The notes beneath the pieces are model-generated. The model worked only from the letters and a program-made list of their open reading frames with translations, had not been told where the DNA came from and searched no databases. The position numbers and the translations under genes were made by a program. 64,000 bases of DNA from G965277745 sp965277745 (GTDB taxonomy: Bacteria > Pseudomonadota > Gammaproteobacteria > Cardiobacteriales > Cardiobacteriaceae), in assembly GCA_965277745.1 (NCBI GenBank), contig OZ255837.1, positions 682,001 through 746,000 on the forward strand. Reading direction: 5' to 3'. Positions 37,769-46,648 of the stretch are shown piece by piece; positions within the stretch are counted from its first letter, which is position 1, and every line of letters begins with the position of its first letter.

Positions 37769-38194
37769 ATGGCCACCGCTATTGCATCAGCGGAAAAATA
37801 CACTCCCGCCAAGAACGAAGCGTATATGAGTGCGAAACAACTCGTGTATTTCACCCGTATGCTAGAGAATTGGAAAGCCTCCATTCTCGCCGAAAGCGAA
37901 AAAACCCGTAAACACCTTCAAGACGAACGGGCACAGACCGCCGACCTCAATGACCGTGCCTCGCAGGAAGAAGAATTTTCCCTGGCACTGCGCACTCGTG
38001 ATCGCGAACGCAAACTCTTGCGCAAGATTGACAAAGCGCTCGAACGCATCAAACAAGAGACATTCGGCTACTGCGAACAATGTGGTGAAGAAATTGGATT
38101 ACAGCGCTTGGAAGCACGCCCGACCGCCGAATTATGCATCGACTGCAAGCATCTTGCCGAACGCAAGGAAAAAGGCTTTTACGACGCGCGTTAG
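37769..38194 (+). CDS. dksA: RNA polymerase-binding transcription factor DksA
   Basis: 141-aa secondary-channel factor that mediates the stringent response with ppGpp. Long coiled-coil region (res ~25-95), with the tip DLNDRASQEEEF carrying the conserved Asp residues, then a four-cysteine zinc finger CEQCGEEIGLQRL...CIDCK (~101-126). The start ATG has GGAG upstream; the open frame before it is shadow of znuB. It is the last core gene before the mobile zone. Confidence 0.96.
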   Translation: MATAIASAEKYTPAKNEAYMSAKQLVYFTRMLENWKASILAESEKTRKHLQDERAQTADLNDRASQEEEFSLALRTRDRERKLLRKIDKALERIKQETFGYCEQCGEEIGLQRLEARPTAELCIDCKHLAERKEKGFYDAR

Positions 38195-38236
38195 GCGAAG
38201 CTTTTTATAGGAAGAAATGCGCGCCGCGACTGCTTC

Positions 38237-38312
38237 CAAACGATGAAGGACTGGCATAAACTCAAGCCTGAGTTGTTCAAGAAACAGCCAGACTACCTCA
38301 CGGGATGTGACA
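38237..38312 (+). pseudogene. IS481-family transposase, 3' end fragment
   Basis: Encodes only the last residues MKDWHKLKPELFKKQP...GCDS and ends at the element terminus ...GGGATGTGACA. The same tail occurs in the broken element at 50547-52650. A separate fragment of the same IS type, in the other orientation, follows at 38507. Confidence 0.8.
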
Positions 38313-38344
38313 GTTAGGGTGTTCTCCAACTGAGGGGACAGACG

Positions 38345-38506
38345 ATGAAGAGAATTCGTTTCAGCGAAGAACAGATCATTGGGATTCTGAAGGAGCACCA
38401 AGCTGGTGCTTGGCGCCAAGGAGCTGTGGCGCAAGCACGGGATCAGCGATGCGACGTTCTATAAATGGCGACCGAAATATGGCGGCATGGAGGTTTCTGA
38501 CGCGCG
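38345..38506 (+). pseudogene. IS3-family OrfA fragment
   Basis: MKRIRFSEEQIIGILKEHQAG opens the frame with the usual IS3/IS407-type start. The following WRKHGISDATFYKWRPKYGG is in another frame, so a small deletion has shifted it. It is cut at about 38506 by the IS481 fragment. No OrfB is present. Confidence 0.8.
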
Positions 38507-38671
38507 GCGTATGGCTGCGATCGGCCAGGCTATCGCGCTGACGCCATTTGTAAACGTTTGTTCCGTGGTCCCGTAACGCTCGGCAAGAACCCGGGCCGGT
38601 TCATCACTGACCTGTATCGCCGCCCTGATCTTCGGTGTCGTCGTCGTTTGGCTGTGAAGCTCGATCAGCAT
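38507..38671 (-). pseudogene. IS481-family transposase, 5' fragment
   Basis: N-terminal helix-turn-helix segment MLIELHSQTTTTPKIRAAI then VSDEPARVLAERYGT, matching the start of the copy at 52614. It decays after about 45 residues where it meets the IS3 fragment. Confidence 0.8.
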
Positions 38672-38734
38672 GTCGCTCTCCCTTTTCGCATCTCGGTCAA
38701 AATACAGCGCGCCATAAAAAGTGCTGATCGACTA

Positions 38735-38811
38735 GGGGATATGTAATCATCCGGGATGGAACACCTAATCTCAGCCAGCCATTTTTCCCCGCGCTTGCGA
38801 ATCGACGCCAT
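38735..38811 (-). pseudogene. Tyrosine integrase, N-terminal fragment
   Basis: Encodes MASIRKRGEKWLAEIRC, the typical start of the SAM-like arm-binding domain of phage integrases. It is interrupted after about 17 residues by the IS481 fragment. It marks the edge of a former integrated element. Confidence 0.65.
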
Positions 38812-38934
38812 CTTTTTGCCGTAGATTTGTCGTAAAATTGTCGTATATTTTAAGGGAACGGCAATAAATGGCAATATAAGTGAAAAATGGTACCCCAAAA
38901 TATGGGATTAATACGTTGAAATATAATATATTAA

Positions 38935-39558
38935 GGGGCTATCCCAGTTAATTAGTTAAGATATTTGGCAATCCATGGTTTTAGTTGCTGTCATTGTGTT
39001 AGTGGGTCAGGGTTGTTAAAACGCCACTCGCACTCTTTCAAAAATAGCCCAAAATGCTGCCATGGGACACCGTTAAATTTACGCATGTGCCGCTTGGCTT
39101 GGTTCCAGAAGTTCTCAATACCGTTGATATGATTATGCCTGTCAGCAAACAGCTGGGAATGGTTGATGCGGTAGTGTTTAAAGCCTGAAACATCCAGCAC
39201 ATTATAGCCACGCCAGCAGTCGCAATAGACGATACTATCAGGCACAACTTTACGTACAATAAGAGGCGGTAACGTGTCTGATGAAGCATCAGGAATAATC
39301 TTTGTATAGGCCTGTCCGCCGCGCTTTAGCAGGCCAAATACGGGTACCTTGCCTGCCGCACCACGGCCTCGTTTACCTTTGCGCCGCCCGCCAAAATAGC
39401 TCTCGTCGACTTCTATCTCACCACCAAACACTTCCCCCTCTTTGCTGGCAAGCTCATATGTAATCACCTCGCGCAGACGGTGATAATAGTAGGCTGCTGT
39501 CTTCCGATTTACACCCGCCAATGCGCCAGCAACACGAGCCGTCGTCCCAGCCACAAAA
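38935..39558 (-). mobile_element. IS1595-family element, copy 2, truncated by a Mu-like left end
   Basis: Starts with the same GGGGCTATCCCAGTTAAT end as copy 1 and is nearly identical to it up to 39558-39560. There it switches abruptly to the Mu-like terminus TGTGGGGAGG. The promoter-proximal part of the IS is missing. The 5 bases before the junction are CAAAA. Confidence 0.9.
38991..39558 (-). pseudogene. IS1595-family transposase (copy 2), 5' end removed
   Basis: Catalytic region intact (EIEVDESYFGGRRKGKRG, HINGIENFWNQAKRHM) but the native N-terminus is cut off by the Mu-like insertion. It could still be read from the GTG at 39554 if transcribed. It differs from copy 1 in a few residues (NRKTAA, KEGEVFGG). 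Confidence 0.85.
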
Positions 39559-39817
39559 TGTGGGGAGGTGACTTATTTGTCCAAGTCGGAACGGCGAAAA
39601 TCTTGGCGTAATGCGCTAAAAATAAAAGAAAAAGAAGAAAACACGGCGCAAACGGAAAATTGCAAAAAATAGTCGAAAAACGGTTATTTTTGTGCGATTT
39701 TTGTCATCATTCCGGTGGGAAATGGGCATTTTGCAGCTTATTTGTCGCTAGTTGCGGAAAATCCCTTTAATCCGCGGTTATCGCGTGAGTTGGACGATAC
39801 GGTTGAAAAAGGGTCTA

Positions 39818-40750
39818 TCAATCAGGTAAGTCATAACTGGCGTGGATTACCTGACCGCAGACCTCTACATTGCTCGCCGCAAAGTCCTCCGGGGAAATGT
39901 CCGTTGGCTGGTAGACCTCTTTGTTATCGGAGATCAAACGCAGACCACCAGACGGCAGCCACTGCGTGCGCTTAACAAAAAGACGATCATCGATGCGGAT
40001 AACATAAACCTTGCCATCCAGAGCGGTATTGCGTGCCCTATCAATCACGACAGCCGCGCTTTCCGGGATAGTAGGCACCATTGAATCTCCTTTAGTCAGC
40101 AATACCGCCAGATTTTCGATGTGCAGGCCACGCATACGCATCCAGCGTTTACGGAACGCCAGGTACCTGCTGGATCCTGTAACGCCTTGTGTAAAAAGTC
40201 CAGGGCCAGCACTTACCTCTATGTCATAGGTGGGGATTAAAACGTATTCGGCGCCGCTGTCCCTGTCGTTGCTGTCGATGTTATAGACACTAGAAGGGTC
40301 ACGGTGTCCACGTGATGAAGTATCCGAGGTGACAACGTATTCGACGTCGTTATCCGTGTCGGTGCTGTCGATGTTATAGACACCCGATGACTCCCGTAAA
40401 ACCGTATTTGTATTGGTTTCTCCTTGTAGGTTTTCAGGATGTATAGACTCTTGATAAATTCTTGATAAACCAAGTAAATCATTCAAATTTACCTGATAAA
40501 TGTTAGCTAAGTCAAAGAGAACTTCTAAATTTGGCTCTCTATCACCGTTTTCCCATGCTTGCAGCGAGCTTTTTGAAAAACCAGTTTCTGACTTTTGCAG
40601 CACCATATCACGCGTATAGTGCTGATGTTGACGTGCCGATAATAGCCTTTCCCCAAGTTTTTTTCTGCCTTGGTAAACATAAAAAGGATCAGTTTCAGGT
40701 TTTGAAGAAGTAACATGAAACTTTTTTTTCTGGGATAGATGTGATTTCAT
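39818..40750 (-). CDS. Mu-like phage repressor with S24 peptidase domain (element 1)
   Basis: 310-aa CI/LexA-type repressor. The N-terminal helix-turn-helix (RDMVLQKSETGFSKSSLQAW around residue 55) is followed by a linker containing two copies of a VYNIDS(T/N)D(T/R)D-like motif. The C-terminal S24 domain has catalytic Ser in LTKGDSMVPTIP (~222) and Lys in DDRLFVKRTQ (~257). It should block lytic transposition and cleave itself after DNA damage. Its S24 domain is unlike those of elements 2 and 3. The start could be an internal codon near residue 25-30. Confidence 0.8.
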   Translation of the reverse strand: MKSHLSQKKKFHVTSSKPETDPFYVYQGRKKLGERLLSARQHQHYTRDMVLQKSETGFSKSSLQAWENGDREPNLEVLFDLANIYQVNLNDLLGLSRIYQESIHPENLQGETNTNTVLRESSGVYNIDSTDTDNDVEYVVTSDTSSRGHRDPSSVYNIDSNDRDSGAEYVLIPTYDIEVSAGPGLFTQGVTGSSRYLAFRKRWMRMRGLHIENLAVLLTKGDSMVPTIPESAAVVIDRARNTALDGKVYVIRIDDRLFVKRTQWLPSGGLRLISDNKEVYQPTDISPEDFAASNVEVCGQVIHASYDLPD

Positions 40751-40899
40751 ATACGTATAACCATTTGAAATGGAAATAGAAAAATAAGCACCAAAGGAGA
40801 AAATTAATAAAATTTAACTAGAAAATACCCGGCTTCTACTTCTTTTTAGTTTGGTTTCAGGTATTATGTGATCGTTATCTAAATCAGAAGAGTTAGAAA

Positions 40900-41007
40900 A
40901 TGAACACATTTCATAACCAAAAAAAGATGCCTAGTGACTGGCATCGTGCCGATATTATTGCGGCGTTAAAAAAGCGTGGGACAAGTTTAGCAGCTATATC
41001 AAGGGAA
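40900..41007 (+). pseudogene. Ner-like regulator (element 1), cut after codon 36
   Basis: Begins MNTFHNQKKMPSDWHRADII and reaches AALKKRGTSLAAISRE, the first helix-turn-helix helix of Ner/Nlp proteins. It then runs into the TGTGGGG terminus of element 2. The fused frame continues into the phage end for 37 further codons without homology. Ner normally down-regulates the early promoter; this one cannot bind DNA. Confidence 0.8.
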
Positions 41008-41226
41008 TGTGGGGAGGTGACTTATTTGTCCAAGGCGGAACGGCGAAAATCTTGGCGTAATGCGCTAAAAATAAAAGAAAAAGAAGAAAACACGACGCAA
41101 ATGGAAAATTGCAAAAAATAGTCGAAAAACGGTTATTTTTGTGCGATTTTTGTCATCATTCCGGCGGGAAATGGGCATTTTGCAGCTTATTTGTCGCTAC
41201 TTGCGGAAAATCCCTTACAATTGGTT
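41008..41226 (+). repeat. Mu-like left-end sequence with repeated transposase-site motif
   Basis: About 220 bp shared with 39559-39775 and, inverted, 55962-56180. Within it CTTATTTGTC followed by GCGGAA occurs twice (41021-41040 and 41186-41208), as expected for transposase-binding sites at a Mu-type end. Confidence 0.7.
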
Positions 41227-41230
41227 ATCA

Positions 41231-42031
41231 CTATATGCAGCGGCTCATCCATACCACGCGACCAATGATGGTAAAGTCTTCGTTTTGGACGTCCAAAGAA
41301 AGTGAAAAAGAACCGTAAGCAGGGTTATCACTGGTTGCATTTACCTTATGATCAGGGAGACGCTGAAGGCGCTTTACCAGAAGGCTTTCTTCCATGCGCA
41401 ACACATAAATACCGTCCCGCGGCACCACCTGTGCTTGCCGGCGATCCAGCAGGATCATGTCACCGTGTTGCAACGTGGGAACCATGGACTCACCATCAAC
41501 ATGGATTAAACATAAATCCGATGGATTCGCGCGCAATTCCTGGCGTATCCACTGACGCTTGAACGTCACTGTCCCTGTTAATTCTTCCCGTTCGACTATG
41601 GTTCCGTGTCCGGCAGCGGCGCGCACGTCATAAAGGGGCACCATAGCATATTCCTTATCCGTCTCACGTGCCACCAATTGGCCACGTGATGCAGTATCCG
41701 TTGTAACGTCATAGTTCCCCGTAGGTTCTTGCAAAATCATACTGCCACTGTCTTGCTCTTCTTTATTTTCATCGTCTTTGCCAAAGATGATTTCCCTAGC
41801 GTTTGCTTTATATATAGCTGCCAGTCGAGATATTGCTTCCATTGAGGGCTCTGTAACTCCAGTTTCCCATTGCTGCAGCGTGGTTCTTGAAACACCTGCT
41901 TCCCGTTTAGCAACCACCTGATCTCTGGATAAATGAGAGTTTTCTCTAGCGGATCTCAACCGTGCGCCAACAGATTTTCTGTTTATTGCATCATTAAACG
42001 GTATTTTTTCTGGTTCTGTAAAGTTTTCCAT
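41231..42031 (-). CDS. Mu-like phage repressor with S24 peptidase domain (element 2)
   Basis: 266 aa. Helix-turn-helix with RDQVVAKREAGVSRTTLQQW (~37-56). The S24 domain has GESMVPTLQHGDMILLDRR (Ser ~180) and ESLLVKRLQRLP (Lys ~217). From TTDTAS onward (about 150 residues) it is nearly identical to the repressor of element 3, while the N-terminal DNA-binding domains are unrelated. Divergent from ner2 across an operator-promoter region with repeated ACGGTT words. Confidence 0.87.
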   Translation of the reverse strand: MENFTEPEKIPFNDAINRKSVGARLRSARENSHLSRDQVVAKREAGVSRTTLQQWETGVTEPSMEAISRLAAIYKANAREIIFGKDDENKEEQDSGSMILQEPTGNYDVTTDTASRGQLVARETDKEYAMVPLYDVRAAAGHGTIVEREELTGTVTFKRQWIRQELRANPSDLCLIHVDGESMVPTLQHGDMILLDRRQAQVVPRDGIYVLRMEESLLVKRLQRLPDHKVNATSDNPAYGSFSLSLDVQNEDFTIIGRVVWMSRCI

Positions 42032-42081
42032 AAAGTTTTCCGTTTCTAATCAAACATAGAAATATTATAAATATCAACTAA

Positions 42082-42178
42082 ATAACCGTTTTACGAACTA
42101 TTTGTGAAAATATTTACTGTAAAGCACGTTTTTACGGTTGACATAAACCTTTTTTCCGGTTATCCTGTATTTACGGTT
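42082..42178 (+). promoter_or_regulatory. Early promoter and operator repeats of Mu-like element 2
   Basis: Sigma-70 promoter TTGACA (42138-42143), 17-bp spacer, TATCCT (42161-42166), leading to ner2. TTTACGGTT occurs at 42131-42139 and 42170-42178, and its inverse (AACCGT) at 42084-42089. The repeats overlap the -35 and follow the -10, as expected of repressor or Ner operators. Confidence 0.7.
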
Positions 42179-42196
42179 AATTTAACAGGTGATCAA

Positions 42197-42433
42197 ATGC
42201 ACACGAAAGCAAAGCCAAAAAAAGTGCCAGTAGACTGGCACCCCGCCGACATCGGCGCCGCTCTGAAAAAAGCGGGCACCAATATGTCCGCATTATCCCG
42301 CAATCACGGCTACAGCAACAACAACTTACGTAACGCGCTGTATCGTCATTACCCCAAGGCAGAGCGCATTATCGCCCAGGCCATTGGGGTGGAGCCAGCT
42401 GTCATCTGGCCCAGCCGTTACAGATCCATATAA
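42197..42433 (+). CDS. Ner-like DNA-binding protein (element 2)
   Basis: 78-aa helix-turn-helix protein of the Mu Ner/Nlp family: PVDWHPADIGAALKKAGTNM then SALSRNHGYSNNNLRNAL and KAERIIAQAIGVEPAVIWPS. In Mu-type phages Ner represses the early operon and the repressor gene to time lytic development. The start ATG at 42197 follows the early promoter; an upstream frame extension is not needed. Followed 14 bp later by MuA. Confidence 0.88.
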   Translation: MHTKAKPKKVPVDWHPADIGAALKKAGTNMSALSRNHGYSNNNLRNALYRHYPKAERIIAQAIGVEPAVIWPSRYRSI

Positions 42434-42447
42434 ACCGGAAACAGATT

Positions 42448-44659
42448 ATGGAACTCAAAGAATGGCTGAGCGCACAAGAAATAGCTGACTTTAAGTTGTC
42501 AAGTCTGCCACAAAGCAAGCCCGGTGTCATTATCCGCGCTAAACGGGAGGCCTGGCAAAACAGAAAACGGGTAGGCAAAGGCGGCGGCTATGAATACGCC
42601 TTTGCCTCCCTGCCCGCCGATGTCCAGGAACAAATCCGTGAGCGCTGCATGCAGGCGCTCCTTGCCGATGCGGCGCCGCGATCCCTGCCGGCCGTCGCCA
42701 CCGCGCAAACGCCGCGCCGATCGCTGACCAAAGCGCAGCTCGATTGCGAGTCGGCACGCCTGGGCGTGCTGCTCGAGATCGACCGCCTGATCGCCGAGAC
42801 CGGCTGCACCCAGCATGCCGCCATGCAGGCCGTACGCCTCAACGCGATGACCCGCAACCCCGCCCATGACGGCCTGCGCCGTCTGATGACGCTCGCCACC
42901 GACAACCGGGGCGGCAAGGATCGCGTCCCCGCCGCGCGGACAATCGCCCGCTGGATGGCGCGGCGAGAAAGCCAAACGCTGGCGCCGATGATCCGCGAAC
43001 CGGACATGTCCGTCCCCGAGTGGGGGGGCGGCCTATCTCGCCCATTATCAGTTGCCCTCAAAACCCAGCGTCCGCGCTGCCTACGAGCAGTTTATCGCGC
43101 ATTGGGATGGCGACGAGCTGCCGAGCATCCACGCGGTGCGGCGGTTTTTGGCCAAGATCGGGGCGGTCAGTCTGCAACGCGGCCGTCTCGGTAAAAAGGA
43201 ATTGGCGGCGATCCAGCCGTTTATCCGCCGCGGCTTTGCCGAGCTGATGCCTTGCGATGTCTACTCCGCCGACGGGCACACGCTGGACGCCGAAGTCCTG
43301 CACCCGGCGCACGGGCGTCCCTTTAGGCCCGAGGTCACCTCGGTTATCGATATCGCTACCCGCAAACTTGTCGGCTGGTCGGCAAGCCTCGCCGAATCGT
43401 CGCTTGCGGTGCTCGAGGCGCTCACCAACGCGGTGCAGACCAACGGCATCCCCAACATCTTGTATGTCGACAACGGCGCCGGCTACAAAAACGCGATGAT
43501 GCGCGACGAGGCGAGCGGCCTGATGGGCCGCCTCGGCACCCAGATGATCCACTCCCTGCCGTACAACTCGCAGGCGCGCGGCGTTATCGAACGGCTGCAA
43601 AGGACGGTCTGGGTGCGCGGCGCCAAAACCCTGCCGACCTATATCGGCGCCGACATGGATCGCGAGGCGAGCCATCATGTCCACAAGATCACCCGTCAGG
43701 CGGTGCGCCGCGGCAAGGCTGTGCCGCTGATGATGTCCTGGCCGGACTTTGTCGCCTGGTGTCAGGCTCAAGTGGACGCCTACAACGACCGCCCGCACCG
43801 CTCGTTACCAAAAATAACCGGCGACGACGGCGCGCCGCGCCATATGACCCCGAATGAAGCCTGGGCGCGCAAGGTCGCCGAGGGCGCCGTCATCCATACC
43901 ACCCGAACCGAGGATGAACACTGGCTGTTCCGGCCGCAGGAATTCCGCGTCGTGCGCCGCGCCGAGATCCAGTTACTGAACAATATCTACTTCGCTCGCG
44001 CCCTCGAAGAATGGCACGGCCAGACGGTGCGCGTCGCCTATGACATCCACGACGGCGAGCGCGTCTGGATCTACGACGACGCCGGACGCTATATCTGTAC
44101 CGCCGAGGCCAACGCCAACCGCCGTGCCTATCTGCCGCAATCGCTGATCGAGCGCCAAGCGGACAAACGCGCCGCCGGACGCTATATCTGTACCGCCGAG
44201 GCCAACGCCAACCGCCGCGCCTATCTGCCGCAATCGCTGATCGAGCGCCAGGCGGACAAACGCGCCGCCGGGCGCGAACGGCGCCTGCGCGACCGCCTCG
44301 ACGAGGTGCGCGCGGAAAGGGACGGCCAGAGGGTTATCGAGGTGGACACCACCATCGATCTCGGCGCGCTCAAAATCGACGCCGCCGAGCTTGCCGCCCG
44401 CGGAGCAGCTGCGATGGCGCGTCTTAGCGCGGACGCCGAAGCAGCCGAGACCGCCGCTCCCGCGGCGACGGCCGCGCCGGCGGAAGGCAGCGCCTGGCAG
44501 GTGCCGCCCGACCCGCAAGATCGTTACGCCCTCTACCTGCGCCTGTCCGCCCGCGACGATCCGCCCGCCGAAGCCGCGCGCTGGCTGCAAACTTATCCCA
44601 CATCTAACGAGTATCGCGCGCTTCGTCGCGCCAATACCACAAACAGGAGCACATTATGA
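42448..44659 (+). pseudogene. MuA-type transposase, frameshifted, with internal duplication
   Basis: DDE transposase of a transposable phage. The N-terminus is the MuA-like end-binding domain (WLSAQEIADFKLSSLPQSKP), then Mu DNA-binding helices. At a G7 run (43022-43028) the frame changes; removing one G joins VPEWG to AYLAHYQLPSKPSVRAAYEQ. The catalytic core has Asp in VYSADGHTLDAEV, Asp in ILYVDNGAGYKN and Glu in ARGVIERLQRTVW. A 93-bp tandem duplication (44081-44266) adds 31 residues (DAGRYICTAEANANRR region) after the core. The stop overlaps the MuB start (ATGA). Confidence 0.9.
44081..44266 (+). repeat. 93-bp direct tandem duplication in the MuA gene
   Basis: Two consecutive 93-bp units (44081-44173, 44174-44266) differing at only about two positions, encoding two copies of a 31-residue segment that begins GRYICTAEANANRRAYLPQS. 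In frame, so the downstream part is unaffected. Confidence 0.95.
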
Positions 44660-44717
44660 AAATAGCACCGATCCAGAATCTCTCAATTGTCGCGATCGCG
44701 ATGGAAAAGCTCACCCG
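44656..44717 (+). pseudogene. MuB-type target-binding ATPase, 5' stub
   Basis: Starts MKIAPIQNLSIVAIAMEKLT, the characteristic first residues of Mu B-like AAA proteins, with AGGAG before the ATG. After about 20 codons the sequence switches, in another frame, to the baseplate gene gp45. The P-loop and the rest are gone. Confidence 0.75.
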
Positions 44718-45190
44718 CCGCCATCCGCCGCGCCTTCCGCGGCAAAGTCGCGCGGGTCGATTCCGCGCGGCCGGTGCAGCGCATCCAGATCGCGGGCCTT
44801 GCCGGCGAGACGGTGCAATCGCTCGAGCACGGCGAGCCGTTCGGCTTGACCGCCAATCCGCCCGCGGGCAGCGACTGCGTTGTGGTGCCGCTCGGCGGAC
44901 GGACAAGCCACGGCATCATCGTCAGTACCGGCAACGGCGCCTACCGCGTCCAGGGACTCGCCCCCGGCGAGACCGCCGTCTACAACGCCTCCGGCGCCAA
45001 AATCGTCCTCAAAGCCGGGCAGGTAATCGAGATCGACTGCGCGACGCTTAAAATCACCGCCGGACGCATGGAGGTGACGGCCGACGCCGCTTTCAGCGGC
45101 GCGTTGACCAGCAACGGCAAAAACATCTCCTCGAGCCATACCCACGGCGGGGTCAAGGCCGGCGGCGATACCACCGGCGCGGTCAGCTGA
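44718..45190 (+). pseudogene. Baseplate assembly protein V / Mu gp45, 5' end deleted
   Basis: Recognised from RRAFRGKVARVDSARPVQRI, LAGETVQSLEHGEPFG and VVPLGGRTSHGIIVSTGNG, with a repeated-beta C-terminal spike region and the end SHTHGGVKAGGDTTG. The native start is missing. A TTG at 44687 inside the MuB stub could in principle start a fused protein in this frame. Part of the tail-tip module. Confidence 0.8.
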
Positions 45191-45236
45191 CAGCTGTCCA
45201 CTGCTTATAAGCCCACGCGCGCGCGATACTGATTCC

Positions 45237-45590
45237 ATGGACGCCAAACTCGACCCCGCAAGCGGCACTTACGTGCCCAATGAGTCCGCCGAAAGCTGCG
45301 CAAACGAGCTCTATATCCGCCTCGTCACCCCGCTCGGCAGCTGGTGGGCCGATCCCGCGCTCGGCAGCCGTCTCCATGAGCTGCAACGCGCCAAGGATCT
45401 CGCGCGGGTACGCAAGCTCGCGGTGCAATACGCCGAGCAGGCGTTGCAGCCGATCATCGACGGCGGCCGCGCGCAAAGCATCGCCGTCTCCGCCGGCCAT
45501 CCGCGCCGCGGCTGGATGCGACTCGAGATCGAGGCGACCGATCGCGGCGGCGGCAGCATCAGCCTCGATCACCAGGTAGCTGTGTTATGA
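45237..45590 (+). CDS. Mu gp46-like baseplate protein
   Basis: 117-aa GP46-family tail-baseplate component. LYIRLVTPLGSWWADPALGS (~26-45) is the family hallmark, followed by RVRKLAVQYAEQALQPII. Its stop overlaps the start of gp47. In Mu, gp46 joins the central baseplate with gp45 and gp47. Confidence 0.85.
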   Translation: MDAKLDPASGTYVPNESAESCANELYIRLVTPLGSWWADPALGSRLHELQRAKDLARVRKLAVQYAEQALQPIIDGGRAQSIAVSAGHPRRGWMRLEIEATDRGGGSISLDHQVAVL

Positions 45591-46648
45591 GATATCCCGC
45601 GCTCGGCGAGATCCGTGCCGATTACCTGCGCGACCTCCGCAACCTCGACGCGGCGGCCGACATCGATGCCGGATCGGACAACTACACCCGCGCCTCGGCG
45701 CTCGCCGCCCTCGCCGAGGGACAGTATCAGCATCAGGCGTGGATCCTGCGCCAGGTATTCGCGGACACGGCGGACAGCCGCTATCTCGAGCGCCATTGCG
45801 TCAACTACGGCCTCTACCGCAAGCAAGCGACCGCCGCCGACGGCATGGCAACTGTCCATGGGGCCGCCGGCACGGTATTCGTGGCGGGCACGGTGCTGAC
45901 CGTCGGCGATCATGTCTACCGCACCGCTGCCGATGTCACCTTGACCGGTACCGGTGCCGCGGTGGCGGTGACCGCCGCCGCGACCGGCAGCGCCTACAAT
46001 CTCGCCAAGGCGACCGCGGCAACCGTCGCCGCCCCGCCGCAGGGCGGCGCGGCCGAGGCGACAATCGACAAAATGACCGGCGGCAGCGACGCCGAGGACG
46101 ATCCAGCCTTGCTCGCGCGCTATCTCGACCGCTTGCGGCACCCGCCCGCGGGCGGGTGCCGCTATGACTATTACCGCTGGTGCATGAGCGTCGACGGCGT
46201 CGCCGGCGCAATCATCTACCCGCTGCGGAGGGGCAACGGCTTTGTCGATGCGGTGATCCTCGGCGCGGACGGCCTGCCGAGTGCGCAAACGCTCGCTGCC
46301 GTGCAGGACTACGTCGACCGCCGCCGCCCGGTGACGCGCACGCACGGGTTTTTGGCGATCGCGCCGGACGTGATCGAGAGCGCCGTCACGGTACAGATCG
46401 GCTATGACAACATAGCCGCAAAAACCGACATCGATGCCGCCGCGCGGCAGGCGATCACAGCATTTTATTCCGCCCTGCGCCCGGCCGATACGCTCTACAA
46501 ATCACAGCTCGAGGCGGCGGTCAGCGATGTGCCCGGGGTGCGCGACCGCCGCGTCATCGCGCCGGCGGACAATATCGCGGCGGCCGTCAGCGATATTGCA
46601 GTGCCGTGGATCCGGCTTGCCGGCGTTACTCTCGAGGCGCTGCCATGA
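45587..46648 (+). CDS. Baseplate assembly protein J / Mu gp47
   Basis: 353-aa baseplate J-like wedge protein. N-terminal LRNLDAAADIDAGSDNYTRA and HQAWILRQVFADTADSRYLE, a central beta domain with VYRTAADVTLTGTGAAVAV, and VDGVAGAIIYPLRRGNGFVD before the C-terminal domain. Overlaps gp46 by 4 bp and gp48 by 4 bp. Confidence 0.9.
   Translation: MRYPALGEIRADYLRDLRNLDAAADIDAGSDNYTRASALAALAEGQYQHQAWILRQVFADTADSRYLERHCVNYGLYRKQATAADGMATVHGAAGTVFVAGTVLTVGDHVYRTAADVTLTGTGAAVAVTAAATGSAYNLAKATAATVAAPPQGGAAEATIDKMTGGSDAEDDPALLARYLDRLRHPPAGGCRYDYYRWCMSVDGVAGAIIYPLRRGNGFVDAVILGADGLPSAQTLAAVQDYVDRRRPVTRTHGFLAIAPDVIESAVTVQIGYDNIAAKTDIDAAARQAITAFYSALRPADTLYKSQLEAAVSDVPGVRDRRVIAPADNIAAAVSDIAVPWIRLAGVTLEALP

Larger units (their letters stand above)
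39559..41007 (+). mobile_element. Mu-like phage remnant 1: left end, repressor, ner
   Basis: Left terminus TGTGGGGAGGTGAC at 39559, about 215 bp of end sequence shared with remnants 2 and 3, then a leftward repressor and a rightward ner. The order end-repressor-ner is that of transposable phages such as Mu. The ner gene is cut after 36 codons by the left end of Mu-like element 2. Confidence 0.75.

Noticed and set aside
40900..41121. 73-residue Ner-fusion as a functional gene
   Set aside because: Only 36 codons are Ner; the rest is translated phage-terminus DNA that occurs in the same form at the other two left ends.
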